Notes: a model not told the origin generated them from the letters alone. Shown: positions 17,792-27,655, numbered from the stretch's first letter. The stretch is 64,000 bases of DNA from JBCFBK01 sp038562555 (GCA_038562555.1 JBCFBK010000027.1:7891-71890); one strand, 5' to 3'. Made by a program: numbers and translations.

Positions 17792-20700
17792 TTAGAATGA
17801 AATATCGATTCCTAAGTTATATGATTTCATTACCGGGTATGGATTAGTACTTCCAATACCCTGGTTGGTTTCAGGGTCCCATCCGTCCCAGTGGGTCAGA
17901 GTCAGGAGGTTTTTTCCACTGACGTATAACTTAACTCCTTCAAGTCCCAGTTTTTGTGCGAATGATTGGGGTACCTGATATGCGAACGAGATATCCTGCA
18001 AGCGGACAAAACTTCTGGGGCAATATTTCGTGGCACTGATTTGCGGCGCCTGATAGGTTACTGAATACTTAGCCCCCGGATTGGTTACTGACCAGAAATC
18101 GTAAAAATCGAAAGTATTGGCATTTGCGAAATTTCCAGTCGAGTTCAAGGTTAACCCACTGGTTTCCTGACTGCCCAAGTAGCCATTTTTCCCGCCTTGT
18201 ATCGAATTAATGAAAAACCGTAGTGTAAAGCTTTTATACCTTAAAGCATTTTGGAACCCCATCATGAATGCCGGTTCCGTTTTCCCCAAAAATACCCTGT
18301 CATAATCAGCTGATATTTTGTCGTCGACGTCAGGATTCTGATTAACAATCCTGTAGTTCCCAGGATTATATCCGGTGGGAATCTCGTCGGTTACCTGATA
18401 AATGCCATTAGTTTCATACGAATAAACAGCACCTATGGATTTGCCAATAAACAATCCGCTGGATACCAGATCGTCTTCTTTACCATCGCCGTCACTATCT
18501 TCGCCAAATAAATGGACAATTTCATTTTTATTAGTTGAGAAATTGACATTGAAGTCCCAGCTAAACTCCTTGGTTTTAACAGGACTGACCTGTATAGAAA
18601 ATTCAAACCCGGTATTAGCTACTTCGCCAATATTTGTTGTTATTGAAGAAAAACCTGTCACCTCCGGTATAACCATGTTCCATAGCAGATCCTTTGTGGT
18701 GGTCTCGTAATACTCGACATTACCTTTAATGCGGTTATTGAATATCCCAAAGTCAATTCCAAAATTCAGCCCTACTGTTTTTTCCCAGCTGAGATCATTG
18801 TTGGAAAGAGATGTAATGGCCTGTCCCGTGGATGTGGATACCCCATCGCCAAAGACATATTTAAAGTCGTCTATTGCAGAAACCTTCGCGATAGAACTAT
18901 ACCGGGAAGTCTGATTCCCGTTTTCCCCATAACTTGCCCGCAGTTTCAAATAATTAATTTGCGGGATCTTAAAAAATGATTCATTCGATAAGGTCCAACC
19001 CACAGCAACAGAAGGGAACATTCCAAATTTGTTGTTTTTGGCAAATCCGCTGAATCCGTCGCGTCTCAATGTTCCGGTAAGCAGATACCGCTCTTTAAAA
19101 TTGTAATTCACCCGACCCATTTGATACAATGAACTCTCATCCCATGCGCTGGATAAAATCCGTTGAGTGATCGCTTGCTGAAGGCTATTATAGGAGAGGC
19201 TTATATTGGGTATATTTTCTCCTTCTGCCTTTGTATAATCATAATCAGCCTTTCTGTAACCGTAAACCAGCGTAGCTTTTATCCGGTGATCATTCAATTG
19301 TTTTTCATAGGTTAGAATGTTATCAAGTGTTGATTCGTGTTTTGATGAATGAGTCTTAACGGCCAGGCCCGTCTGACTGGCTCCATATTCACTGCTGTTC
19401 GCGTAACTGGACCAATCCAAAGAATGGTTGTAATTGATCCGGTATACCAATCCGTCAATTTTGGGGATCTTTATATTGGCGTAAAAAATACCAGAGATCC
19501 TGTTTTTCAATTCTTTGTCGTCTGACTCAACATCTAAAAACGGATTCAAATGAGTTGTACTTTCACCTTTAGGATAGACAACGAGATCACCGTTTTCATC
19601 GTATGGAGTTACCAGAGGAGTTGTCAGAATGATATTGCTGTAAGTGGGAGATTCGCCAGAGAAGTCTGTGAATGAGCCAAACGCGTTAACCCCAACAGTC
19701 AACCAGTCTTTATAATCATTCTTAAGATTGATCCTGGTAGTATATCTTTTGTAATTGTCATTTACTACAAATCCATTTACTTTCGTATATCCTCCGGATA
19801 AAAAATAGGTGGTATTGTCTACACCCCCGCTTAAACTAAGCACGTGGTCTTCAGTATATCCCGGAGAAGTTAATTCATTCCACCAGTCAAAGTCATTACC
19901 ACTTTCAATTCCTGCTAACAGGTTTGGTACAAGTTCGGTCTGACCCCAATCCCATTGTGAGTTCGGTTCTGTATAGTCCGGGCCCAGGTAGGCTTTTTTG
20001 TAGTAAATACCTTTTATTCTTTCCAATGTTTCTTCCCTGTTAAGCAAGTCGGCATTTATGGTTGGGTTTTGCAACGATACAGAGCCCGAGTAGGTGAATA
20101 CCGGTTTTCCGGCCTTTTTCCCGGTTTTTGTAGTAATCAGCATAACACCATTGGCTGCCTGCGAGCCATAAATGGCCTTACTGCTGGCATCTTTAAGTAC
20201 TTCGACTGACTTAATATCGCCTGGATTCAAATCAGCAAGCCTTCCGCTGTAGATAATCTCATCAACGATGATCAAAGGGTCATCATTCCCGCTTAACGTA
20301 TTAACCCCTCTGATTTGAATGGATGACTCCTGACCGGCCTGATTAACCTGTCCGATCTGAAGGCCGGGTACAGAACCCTGTAATGATTGCAGAATATTGG
20401 TATTTGGTGATTCGTTGAAGGCTTCAATATCAGCTGAAACAACAGCTCCGGTCAAATCGCTCTTCCGGATTGTTCCATATCCAATTGCCACCACTTCCTC
20501 AATCCCGATCGTTTCTTCCAGCATCGTAACATCGATATGCACCTGGCTGCCAACAACCATTTCCATCGTTTTCATCCCAATAAATGAAAACTGCAAGATG
20601 GCGTCTGGGGGGAGATCTCCCAATGCATATTCTCCATCTGTATTGGTTATGGTGCCATGGGTTGTTCCTTTTAAAACAACACCAACTCCCGGCAAAGGCT

Positions 20701-21148
20701 GTTTAAGTGCATCAGTAACCTTACCGGAGACTCTACGCGTTTGTTGCTGTACTTGTTTCTCCTTTGCAAGATTGCCCTGCGGGACAATAATGATGTGATT
20801 TCCTATCGTTTGATAGATGATTTGCCCATCCTCAAAAAGTTGATCTAGGACGGAATCAATGCTCTCATCTTTTACATTGATATTTATTTTCCGGCTAACA
20901 TCCAATTCATTGTTGTCGAACATAAACGATAAATCAGAGTGATTCTCGATGTAGAGCAAAACGTCTTTGATGCTTGTGTTCGTGAGTGACATTGTTAATT
21001 TAGTGGTCTGTGCCAAGCTGGTTTCTGCCATACTACTCAGAATTCCGAATCCACAAATTAGTATCAGCATTAGTTTCATAGTTAGTACAAATTTTAAATA
21101 AGAGGGAGCAAGATTGATCCCTGCTGCTTTTTCATGTTTTTTTTTCAT
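17792..21148 (-). CDS. SusC/RagA TonB-linked transporter with STN domain (PUL1)
   Basis: Outer-membrane transporter of 1118 aa. Order: signal segment, STN domain (about 50-125), carboxypeptidase-D-like plug extension (about 140-225, GKVTDALKQPLPGVGVVLKG), TonB plug (about 225-345, VVAIGYGTIRKSDLTG, GVNTLSGNDDPLIIVD) and a 22-strand beta barrel ending in ...GIDISF with a terminal Phe. The STN domain fits control by the upstream FecR/sigma pair. The gene opens with ATG and nine A. A candidate antisense RNA lies opposite its leader. Confidence 0.95.
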   Translation of the reverse strand: MKKKHEKAAGINLAPSYLKFVLTMKLMLILICGFGILSSMAETSLAQTTKLTMSLTNTSIKDVLLYIENHSDLSFMFDNNELDVSRKININVKDESIDSVLDQLFEDGQIIYQTIGNHIIIVPQGNLAKEKQVQQQTRRVSGKVTDALKQPLPGVGVVLKGTTHGTITNTDGEYALGDLPPDAILQFSFIGMKTMEMVVGSQVHIDVTMLEETIGIEEVVAIGYGTIRKSDLTGAVVSADIEAFNESPNTNILQSLQGSVPGLQIGQVNQAGQESSIQIRGVNTLSGNDDPLIIVDEIIYSGRLADLNPGDIKSVEVLKDASSKAIYGSQAANGVMLITTKTGKKAGKPVFTYSGSVSLQNPTINADLLNREETLERIKGIYYKKAYLGPDYTEPNSQWDWGQTELVPNLLAGIESGNDFDWWNELTSPGYTEDHVLSLSGGVDNTTYFLSGGYTKVNGFVVNDNYKRYTTRINLKNDYKDWLTVGVNAFGSFTDFSGESPTYSNIILTTPLVTPYDENGDLVVYPKGESTTHLNPFLDVESDDKELKNRISGIFYANIKIPKIDGLVYRINYNHSLDWSSYANSSEYGASQTGLAVKTHSSKHESTLDNILTYEKQLNDHRIKATLVYGYRKADYDYTKAEGENIPNISLSYNSLQQAITQRILSSAWDESSLYQMGRVNYNFKERYLLTGTLRRDGFSGFAKNNKFGMFPSVAVGWTLSNESFFKIPQINYLKLRASYGENGNQTSRYSSIAKVSAIDDFKYVFGDGVSTSTGQAITSLSNNDLSWEKTVGLNFGIDFGIFNNRIKGNVEYYETTTKDLLWNMVIPEVTGFSSITTNIGEVANTGFEFSIQVSPVKTKEFSWDFNVNFSTNKNEIVHLFGEDSDGDGKEDDLVSSGLFIGKSIGAVYSYETNGIYQVTDEIPTGYNPGNYRIVNQNPDVDDKISADYDRVFLGKTEPAFMMGFQNALRYKSFTLRFFINSIQGGKNGYLGSQETSGLTLNSTGNFANANTFDFYDFWSVTNPGAKYSVTYQAPQISATKYCPRSFVRLQDISFAYQVPQSFAQKLGLEGVKLYVSGKNLLTLTHWDGWDPETNQGIGSTNPYPVMKSYNLGIDISF

Positions 21149-21155
21149 AATTTTG
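21148..21155 (+). promoter_or_regulatory. candidate -7 element of antisense RNA (PUL1)
   Basis: TAATTTTG fits the Bacteroidota -7 consensus TAnnTTTG and reads away from susC on the opposite strand, overlapping its start codon. No convincing -33 TTTG is present at the right distance, so support is partial. PUL2 has a matching element at the same place. Confidence 0.35.
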
Positions 21156-21160
21156 ACTTG

Positions 21161-21274
21161 GTTTTAGTCAGTATCACTGAGAAGTCGCAAGCGGCAATTT
21201 GTTTCTTTTTCAGGATGCTGGAATTAAACAACTTTTATACAGACAGACTTGCTTTAAAGCGGGTCTGTTTTTTT
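21161..21274 (+). ncRNA. candidate antisense small RNA opposite the susC leader (PUL1)
   Basis: The interval runs from the expected start after TAATTTTG to an intrinsic terminator: a 10-bp stem CAGACTTGCT/AGCGGGTCTG with two G-U pairs and loop TTAA at 21244-21267, followed by seven T. The G-U pairs mean the hairpin is sound only on the plus strand, although flanking genes are all on the minus strand. The position matches the DonS-type cis-antisense RNAs known from Bacteroides PULs. Start and expression are inferred. Confidence 0.4.
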
Positions 21275-21311
21275 ATTGGATCATTCACGTTCTGGCATAG
21301 GCATATCTTAT

Positions 21312-22304
21312 TTAATTTGTATATCTTATCTTCACATTTTTCCCGTTTATTTCATACTCAAAAGGGGTCATCACTTTCATCAATCCCAGCATTTCACGAA
21401 GTGATTCAGTCTTTACTTTGAACGTGTAACTGGGCTTCCTTTTTGAAGCGTTCTCAATCATGATACTAACTCCGTACCAACGTTGAAGGTATTTGATGAC
21501 CTCTTCCATTGGAGTATTATCGAAAATCAATTCATTATTTTTCCAGGCGGTTACAATTTCAGGTGAGCTTTTTCCAAAGGTAATGTGATGTAATCGCTTA
21601 TCCAGAAAAACCTGTTCTCCCCGTGTCAACTGTTTAATTTCCCCAGTATTATCGGATATTCCAACCCGCCCTTCACTCACCGTTATTTCCTGTATTTCGT
21701 CGTTTTTATAGTTTTTAATATTGAAAGCTGTCCCGTAAACATCAACCCGAAGAGTTCCGGTTATTACTGTGAACTTCTTCGATTTATCCTTTTGCACTTC
21801 AAAGTATGCTTCTCCTGTTAAAATTACTTCTCGTTCCTTCAGGTTGAAATTTCCCTCATACCGGAGTGACGATCCTGAATTCAACCATACTTCAGAACCA
21901 TCAGGTAAAACCACCATTGTTTTTTGCCCCAACGGAGCGACGATCTCTGTGTGATGCGTGAGAATTTGATTATTCCTGAAGTTATTAACCAACAAAAAGG
22001 ATGAAACACAAATAAAAAAGACGGCCACTGCAGCGGCGGTGTACTTCATTCCTCCAAACCATGATTTAACAGATTTTTTCCGCAACGCAATGCGGTGGTC
22101 GATCTTCGCCCAGGCTTTCCCGTGATCCGGACTTAAGGACCTGGGAATGAAATCTGAAACGGCATAAATATCATATGCTTCTGCAAGCAGCTGTTCATTT
22201 TCCGGACTCCTTCCCAGCCACTCATGCAATTCAGCCAGTTCTGCATCTGTAACAGTCTTTTCGAAATATTTATTAATCGTATGCCAAGGTGTATTTTGCG
22301 CCAT
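21312..22304 (-). CDS. FecR-family anti-sigma factor (PUL1)
   Basis: Inner-membrane regulator: cytoplasmic N-terminal domain (about 1-80), one membrane segment (AAAVAVFFICVSSFLLV), periplasmic FecR domain and a C-terminal DUF4974-type domain (FDNTPMEEVIKYLQRWYGVS). It would hold the adjacent ECF sigma factor until the STN domain of SusC signals substrate. I prefer ATG at 22304 (MAQNTPWHTINKYFE) over GTG at 22331 because the family begins so. Confidence 0.93.
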   Translation of the reverse strand: MAQNTPWHTINKYFEKTVTDAELAELHEWLGRSPENEQLLAEAYDIYAVSDFIPRSLSPDHGKAWAKIDHRIALRKKSVKSWFGGMKYTAAAVAVFFICVSSFLLVNNFRNNQILTHHTEIVAPLGQKTMVVLPDGSEVWLNSGSSLRYEGNFNLKEREVILTGEAYFEVQKDKSKKFTVITGTLRVDVYGTAFNIKNYKNDEIQEITVSEGRVGISDNTGEIKQLTRGEQVFLDKRLHHITFGKSSPEIVTAWKNNELIFDNTPMEEVIKYLQRWYGVSIMIENASKRKPSYTFKVKTESLREMLGLMKVMTPFEYEINGKNVKIRYTN

Positions 22305-22395
22305 TCCTTCTTGATTGTATGAATATGGCACACAACTTTCATCTCACCCCCACGCGAAAGGCAAATTTTTTTAATATTAAACTTTAGCGGCCGGA

Positions 22396-23025
22396 TCAGA
22401 TAATCATTCCGGGAACGGAATTGGCAAAGAACCTGACATGCATAATCAGAAAAAAAATAAACAGATCATTATAGTGAGGGCGAAGTAACACCCGCAGTAA
22501 TTTTAATGCTTTCCCCATCTGGTTTTCAACTGTTTTGACTGATATACCCAGTTGTTCTGCAATTTCTTTATATGAAAGTTCCTTACCTTTAGCAAGGATA
22601 AATACTTCCCGGCATTTTGGTGGCAGGCAATTAACTGCATTCCTAATTAGTTCCTGAAGGTAGCCGGCATCCATGCCAACTTCGGATATTTCATCGAAAC
22701 CATTTTCAGTAATCTTTCCCAGCTTATCATGAATATTTAATTGGGTCTTCTCGTCCCGTAAGTGATTGAGACTTTTATTTTTGGAAGCTTTAAGCAGGTA
22801 CGATTTTACGGAAGAGCCTATTTCAATGTTTTCTTTCTTTTCCCAAAAGTAGACAAAAATGTCCTGGGCGATTTCTTCTGCGATTACCGGATCATGAAGG
22901 TAAAAATTGATCAGATTACACAAATCGTCATAATATTTTTCAAAAAAGAAACGAAAAGCTTCTTTATCTCCATTCACCATCCGGGTGAAAATAAATAGTT
23001 CTTCGTTTCTTTCTACTTTCATCAT
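22396..23025 (-). CDS. ECF RNA polymerase sigma factor (PUL1)
   Basis: Sigma-70 family ECF factor of 209 aa. Region 2 (GDKEAFRFFFEKYYDDLCN, AEEIAQDIFVYFWEKKE) and region 4 (LPPKCREVFILAKGKELSYK, EIAEQLGISVKTVENQ) are intact. It heads PUL1 and is the likely activator of its susC promoter. A good housekeeping-type promoter lies upstream. The last 25 residues are hydrophobic, as in some family members. Confidence 0.94.
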   Translation of the reverse strand: MMKVERNEELFIFTRMVNGDKEAFRFFFEKYYDDLCNLINFYLHDPVIAEEIAQDIFVYFWEKKENIEIGSSVKSYLLKASKNKSLNHLRDEKTQLNIHDKLGKITENGFDEISEVGMDAGYLQELIRNAVNCLPPKCREVFILAKGKELSYKEIAEQLGISVKTVENQMGKALKLLRVLLRPHYNDLFIFFLIMHVRFFANSVPGMII

Positions 23026-23063
23026 TTGATTTGCAAGGCTTCTTTACTACCATCCTAACCCAA

Positions 23064-23095
23064 CAAATGTAAATATTCTAATTCTATGAACCAAA
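23064..23095 (-). promoter_or_regulatory. promoter of the PUL1 sigma gene
   Basis: On the minus strand TTTG (23095-23092), a 20-base spacer and TACATTTG (23071-23064) match the Bacteroidota primary-sigma consensus TTTG-N19-21-TAnnTTTG. The leader would be about 30 bases to the ATG at 23025. Confidence 0.6.
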
Positions 23096-23275
23096 GATTA
23101 ATATTTGGCATTGATATGAACAGATCGACTTCATAATGATAAAATAAAAAGTCTACTCTTTTGCCCGAGCAAGAAAGGAAGAGAGCATATTTTTATTTCC
23201 ACATCTCATATTCACTTACTTCGGAAACTTCATTTTGCACAAACAAGATATTCCATATTGTTCTTTCCTAAAATT

Positions 23276-24004
23276 CTAGTGTTCGTTCCAATAAAAACTG
23301 TCGGGGGTTGGCCTTTGTCCGAAAATTGCGGTACCCACCCTCACAATTGTCGCCCCCTCTTCAATGGCTGTTTCCAAATCACTACTCATACCCATTGACA
23401 GTTCCTTCATTTCTATATTAGGAATATTCAAGTTAATGATTTGCTGTTGAATGATTTTAAGCAACCGGAAGCACTTACGTACTTTCTCTGCTTCGGCACT
23501 CAAGAGGCCTATGGTCATCAACCCTTTTATTTTCAGCGTTTCCAATCGGGCGACCTTCCTTACCAATTCAAGTGCATCAGCAGGACTTACACCAAACTTG
23601 CTTTCCTCAAATGACGTATTTACCTGTATAAGAACCTCTATGGTTTCGTTTTCAAGAAGTAATCGCTGCTGCAGCTTTTCGGCCAAATCGATTCGATCAA
23701 CGGATTGGATGCAGGAGATTCCATATTTCAGCACATCTTTGATTTTATTGGTCTGCAGATGCCCTATGAAATGACTGGTATGCGGGGTGTCTCTCAATGC
23801 TTCATATTTTTCTTTGAGTTCTTGTATTTTGTTTTCAGCTATCAATGTATGCCCAGCATCCAGTGCAATTTTAACACGGTCTGCCGGGACTGTTTTTGTC
23901 GCTAGAAGCAATTTTACCTCGCCCGGATTTCTTCCACTTTCGTAGCAGGCCTTATTGATACGTTCTCGTATGACGGCGATATTCGTCAGGATTTGTTCAC
24001 TCAT
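23276..24004 (-). CDS. YggS/PLPBP family PLP homeostasis protein
   Basis: Cytoplasmic single-domain PLP-binding protein (fold-type III barrel, alanine-racemase N-terminal type) that buffers vitamin B6 pools and has no known catalysis. The PLP lysine lies in LLLATKTVPADRV near residue 36. HFIGHLQTNK, KGLMTIG and LSMGMSSDLETAIEEGATIVRVG are hallmark motifs. It opens the PLP-rich block and stands on its own on the minus strand. Confidence 0.94.
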   Translation of the reverse strand: MSEQILTNIAVIRERINKACYESGRNPGEVKLLLATKTVPADRVKIALDAGHTLIAENKIQELKEKYEALRDTPHTSHFIGHLQTNKIKDVLKYGISCIQSVDRIDLAEKLQQRLLLENETIEVLIQVNTSFEESKFGVSPADALELVRKVARLETLKIKGLMTIGLLSAEAEKVRKCFRLLKIIQQQIINLNIPNIEMKELSMGMSSDLETAIEEGATIVRVGTAIFGQRPTPDSFYWNEH

Positions 24005-24235
24005 ACTTCAATATTCTTCTTTTTTGGTTTCTAAATCACTTATCAATAATACTTCCGCAAAGGCATGATTCTTAGTTCGACATATAATATATTGGATCTA
24101 TTAACAACCTGGTAAACTTTATTTTAGGTCTTTTCGTAGAAAACTCCGGCCATTTGGAGACACATATTTAGCGAATTCCAAGTCTGGTTGACAATACATG
24201 ATCAGAAAACATGAATAGGCGTCTTCAGCCGATCG

Positions 24236-24305
24236 AGGTCGGGAATGGATTCGAACCATTGTAAAAGGTGTTGCAAACCTTCGCCTACCACTCGGCCACC
24301 CGACC
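24236..24305 (-). tRNA. tRNA-Cys (GCA)
   Basis: A 70-nt cloverleaf on the minus strand: acceptor GGTCGGG/CCCGACC, anticodon arm AAGGT-TTGCAAC-ACCTT with anticodon GCA, T arm ATGGTTCGAATCCAT. CCA is not encoded. Confidence 0.93.
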
Positions 24306-24370
24306 TTATTGTTTGTGAAGGACTTTAATAGGGAAAAAATAAGTCCAACTTCTTTTTTGCTACAAAGCAA

Positions 24371-24721
24371 AATTAGCGATCGTTTACATTATCAATCTGA
24401 TGCAGTTTTAATATAATCAGGTAGTCCAGCTATTTACTTGTATTACGCCATACTTGAAATTCCATTGATTCCTTTGAATTCCTTTATTCATCGCAGGTGT
24501 AGCACTTTTTGGCAGCGAGACAATTTAAATTGGAAAATGCCGACTTACGCTCGATTACATATTGGACATTGGCGATGTAATCTCCAACTTGAAAATCCAT
24601 TACGGAAAATCACAACGGGTCTCGGTATTCCGCGATTAGACAAAAGTATTCTAACAAGAAGCAGCAGGGGCGCAATTAACAACTAATATCAGCGGAGTTT
24701 ACGCACATACACTATTGGCAG
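24371..24721. other. 350-bp gap without a supported gene
   Basis: The stretch between tRNA-Cys and hemL holds an inverted repeat GATTACAT/ATGTAATC (24553-24560, 24575-24582) and a short open frame with no recognisable features. I see no promoter or RNA gene I can defend. Confidence 0.4.
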
Positions 24722-26053
24722 TTATAAATGAAGGCCTTCTCTGTCGTTGACCGAAAGTGTTCTGCACACTTCTTCCAAAACATCCAATGTAAAATCGAGA
24801 TCTTTGAATGTAAGAGCATCAGATAGGAACCATGTCTCATAAGAAGAGGGGGGTATGTAGACCCCTTTGTTGAGCAACCCGTGAAAGAAACGTCTGAATA
24901 TGTTATTATCACCCATTATCGCAGTATTGAAATCAGTTACGGGATGCTTGACAAAAAATACTGAAATCATAGAACCCACCCTATTAATAGTGAAGGCAAC
25001 ATGATGTTTTTCCAGTATATTCATCAATCCTCTTTGCAAATACGCTGATTTTTGTTCGAGGCGTTTGTATAAGTTATCATTATTATTTAAAGCTTTAAGC
25101 ATCTCCAATCCGGCCGCCATTGCCACTGGATTACCGGACAAAGTGCCTGCCTGGTAAACTGCACCCAGTGGTGAGAGGTAATCCATAATCTCGCTTCGGG
25201 CAGCAAAGGCACCAACAGGGAGTCCACCGCCAATGATCTTACCAAGTGTGACGATATCAGCCCTCACGCCAAAGTATTCCTGCGCCCCACCTCTTGCTAA
25301 ACGAAAACCGGTCATCACCTCATCCATAATCAACAAGGACTGATTTCGGTCACATAATTGACGAAGCCCTTCAAGGAATCCATCACGGGGAGCAACACAG
25401 CCCATATTACCTGCCACAGGTTCTATTATAATACCCGCGATCTGGTTCTTATTGGTTTCAAAAAGTTCCTGTACGCTATCAAGATCATTGTAATCTGCAA
25501 TCAGGGTATCCCGGATCGAGCCCTGGGTTATACCTGAACTATTCGAGACTCCAAAGGTGGAAAGGCCACTACCGCCTGCGACCAGAAAAGCATCAGCATG
25601 TCCGTGGTAACATCCGGCAAATTTTATAATCTTTTCCCTTCTCGTAAAGCCTCTTGCTAACCTGATGGCAGTCATGCATGCTTCTGTTCCTGAACTAACG
25701 AAGCGAATCTTTTCGATATGGGGTATCATCGAGATGGCAATTCTGGCTATATCTGTTTCAATTTCAGTGGGTGCGCCAAATGAGGTTCCCAGTTTTGCCC
25801 TTTTTATAATTGAGTCTACTACAGGAGGATAGGCATGTCCGAAAATCATCGGCCCCCATGAGTTCACATAGTCTACGTAACGATTACCATCCTCATCATA
25901 TAGGTATGCACCCTTGGCCTTCCGGACATAAACAGGTGTACCGCCGACATTTTTAAAAGCCCTGACAGAAGAATTTACTCCACCCGGAATACATTGCTGC
26001 GCCTCTTCAAAAAGAGCTGAACTTCGCATATAACTCATTGCTTCCCGTTTCAT
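24722..26053 (-). CDS. hemL: glutamate-1-semialdehyde 2,1-aminomutase
   Basis: PLP enzyme that turns glutamate-1-semialdehyde into 5-aminolevulinate for haem and other tetrapyrroles. Motifs: CIPGGVNSSVRAFKNVGG near the N-terminus, FVSSGTEACMTAIRLARGFT, and the PLP lysine in VTLGKIIGGGLPVGAFA. I start at ATG 26053 (MKREAMSYMRSSALFEEAQ); the frame is open to 26131 but this would overlap the preceding gene. 443 aa is slightly longer than the usual 425-430. It follows the phosphatidylserine decarboxylase gene by 31 bases. Confidence 0.93.
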   Translation of the reverse strand: MKREAMSYMRSSALFEEAQQCIPGGVNSSVRAFKNVGGTPVYVRKAKGAYLYDEDGNRYVDYVNSWGPMIFGHAYPPVVDSIIKRAKLGTSFGAPTEIETDIARIAISMIPHIEKIRFVSSGTEACMTAIRLARGFTRREKIIKFAGCYHGHADAFLVAGGSGLSTFGVSNSSGITQGSIRDTLIADYNDLDSVQELFETNKNQIAGIIIEPVAGNMGCVAPRDGFLEGLRQLCDRNQSLLIMDEVMTGFRLARGGAQEYFGVRADIVTLGKIIGGGLPVGAFAARSEIMDYLSPLGAVYQAGTLSGNPVAMAAGLEMLKALNNNDNLYKRLEQKSAYLQRGLMNILEKHHVAFTINRVGSMISVFFVKHPVTDFNTAIMGDNNIFRRFFHGLLNKGVYIPPSSYETWFLSDALTFKDLDFTLDVLEEVCRTLSVNDREGLHL

Positions 26054-26084
26054 AATAATTGCATTTTTATTTACTTTTGAACTT

Positions 26085-26735
26085 TTATTCCCATTCGGCA
26101 ACAATTGTAATCCCTGCTCTGACAACATCATCGAGCTTCACCTTTATCTTGGCATCCATTGGTAACAACATATCTATTCTCGAACCGAACTTTATAAAGC
26201 CCATTTCACGACCCTGTTTTGCCTGTTTCCCGATCTTCAGGTAATTGACTATACGTCTTGCCACTGCTCCAGCTATTTGTTTTGTCAATATTTCTTTTCC
26301 ATTCTTATGCCTGTACACGACGGAATGTCTTTCATTTGCAGTGGATGATTTCCGATGCCAGGCCACCAGATGCTTTCCTTTGTAATACTTGCTGTACACC
26401 ACCATTCCATTGATGGGATTGCGGTTAATATGGACATCCAGGACACTCATAAAGATGGATACTTGTATGCGTTTATCAACAAAATATTCCTCTGGATATA
26501 CTTCTTCAAGTACTACGACTTTACCATCACACGGAGCCAGTATTCCATTGTCATAAGTGACCAGCTCCCTTCTGGGTATCCTGAAAAAGTAAAGTACGAT
26601 AGTGAGCAGCATCAAAGCAACCACCGTTAGCGATATCCTGATAATTCCATAATCTACTTGTAAAAAATAAAGGGCGAGTAGGTTAAATGCAAATACTAAT
26701 GCAATAAATGCTGCTCCTTCACGGTGTATCCTCAT
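26085..26735 (-). CDS. psd: phosphatidylserine decarboxylase proenzyme
   Basis: Membrane-associated pyruvoyl enzyme making phosphatidylethanolamine. It has two N-terminal hydrophobic segments (about 8-50), the core motifs APCDGKV and HINRNPINGMV, and the self-cleavage site in GFIKFGSRIDML, where cleavage between Gly and Ser makes the pyruvoyl group. At 216 aa it is the short archaeal/Bacteroidota-type enzyme. It probably shares a transcript with hemL. Confidence 0.93.
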   Translation of the reverse strand: MRIHREGAAFIALVFAFNLLALYFLQVDYGIIRISLTVVALMLLTIVLYFFRIPRRELVTYDNGILAPCDGKVVVLEEVYPEEYFVDKRIQVSIFMSVLDVHINRNPINGMVVYSKYYKGKHLVAWHRKSSTANERHSVVYRHKNGKEILTKQIAGAVARRIVNYLKIGKQAKQGREMGFIKFGSRIDMLLPMDAKIKVKLDDVVRAGITIVAEWE

Positions 26736-26964
26736 AATCTGTAACTAAAATTGTACTGGTTAATAGGTACAAAATTATTGAGCATTTGGATTAGTCTACT
26801 GATACAGTTTCAATATATCTACATCCTCCAGTTGCTTCTACAAAATTTCATTATGAGCGAATAACGAAGGATGGTTAAGTATAAGAATTCATATCAGGGA
26901 AGCAAAGGTTCACGATGTAATGCGATGGATGAATTCGTATTGGTTCTTAAGAACCAAATATATA

Positions 26965-27573
26965 TTACAAATTCTCTGTAAGTTTAAAATCAGGGCAGTC
27001 AATCTGGATATCCCTTGTTTCCAATATTTCTTCCAACAAACTACAAAAGTGCAGTCCTTCTTTGTTTCTATAATGGTGACAGGTATAGCAGGTGCGATAA
27101 ATGGTCACTATACCTGTTTGATTTAATGTGCGTATCAAATCTGAGACAGATCTCCACAACGATTCTTTTTCTTCGGTTCTCAATTGTTCTGTCCAGGCCA
27201 TGATTGGGGCAGTATAATACCTCGTTCCATCTACAATTTTTTCTCCGGACTCAGTAAGGGCTATGCTAAATCGCCTGGAATCTAATAAATTCCCATTCTT
27301 GGAAACTAGTTTCTTCTGCTCAAGGACTCTAACTGCGTCGCTTATCGTAGGTTTCGTTACCTGGAATTCCTTTGCAAAATAACTCACCGTATTCAATTCC
27401 GGGCTGTGATCATATATAAATATCAATATCTGTATCTGTATTGGGCTTAAGTGATGTTCCTTAGCTTTTTCCCAGAGCAAGGTCCTGAACACCTGTGAAA
27501 GACGTTCCAACCCGGCAACAATCTTCTTGTCGAACTTACTGTTATGCCCTTGATCAAGGTCTGACATTGTCAA
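26965..27573 (-). CDS. MarR-family regulator with C-terminal cysteine cluster
   Basis: Winged-helix repressor: HLSPIQIQILIFIYDHS, TKPTISDAVRVLEQKKLV (recognition helix) and a wing with SRRFSIALTESGEK. The C-terminal 50 residues carry C-x2-C-x11-C-x15-C (CYTCHHY, HFCSL, IDCPDF), which looks like a metal or Fe-S site and could make the regulator redox- or metal-responsive. Target genes are not evident; the HAD gene lies 82 bases downstream on the same strand. TTAATTAA in the upstream region may be part of an operator. Confidence 0.85.
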   Translation of the reverse strand: MTMSDLDQGHNSKFDKKIVAGLERLSQVFRTLLWEKAKEHHLSPIQIQILIFIYDHSPELNTVSYFAKEFQVTKPTISDAVRVLEQKKLVSKNGNLLDSRRFSIALTESGEKIVDGTRYYTAPIMAWTEQLRTEEKESLWRSVSDLIRTLNQTGIVTIYRTCYTCHHYRNKEGLHFCSLLEEILETRDIQIDCPDFKLTENL

Positions 27574-27655
27574 ATTTTCTGTTAAGATAGTTAATTAAAT
27601 ATTCCTATTCAACAACTTGAATGGACATTGTTCATGTCCATTTTGCGTTCCAAGT

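Noticed and set aside
24119..24370. 83-codon minus-strand frame
   Set aside because: It lies over tRNA-Cys and contains translated tRNA sequence.
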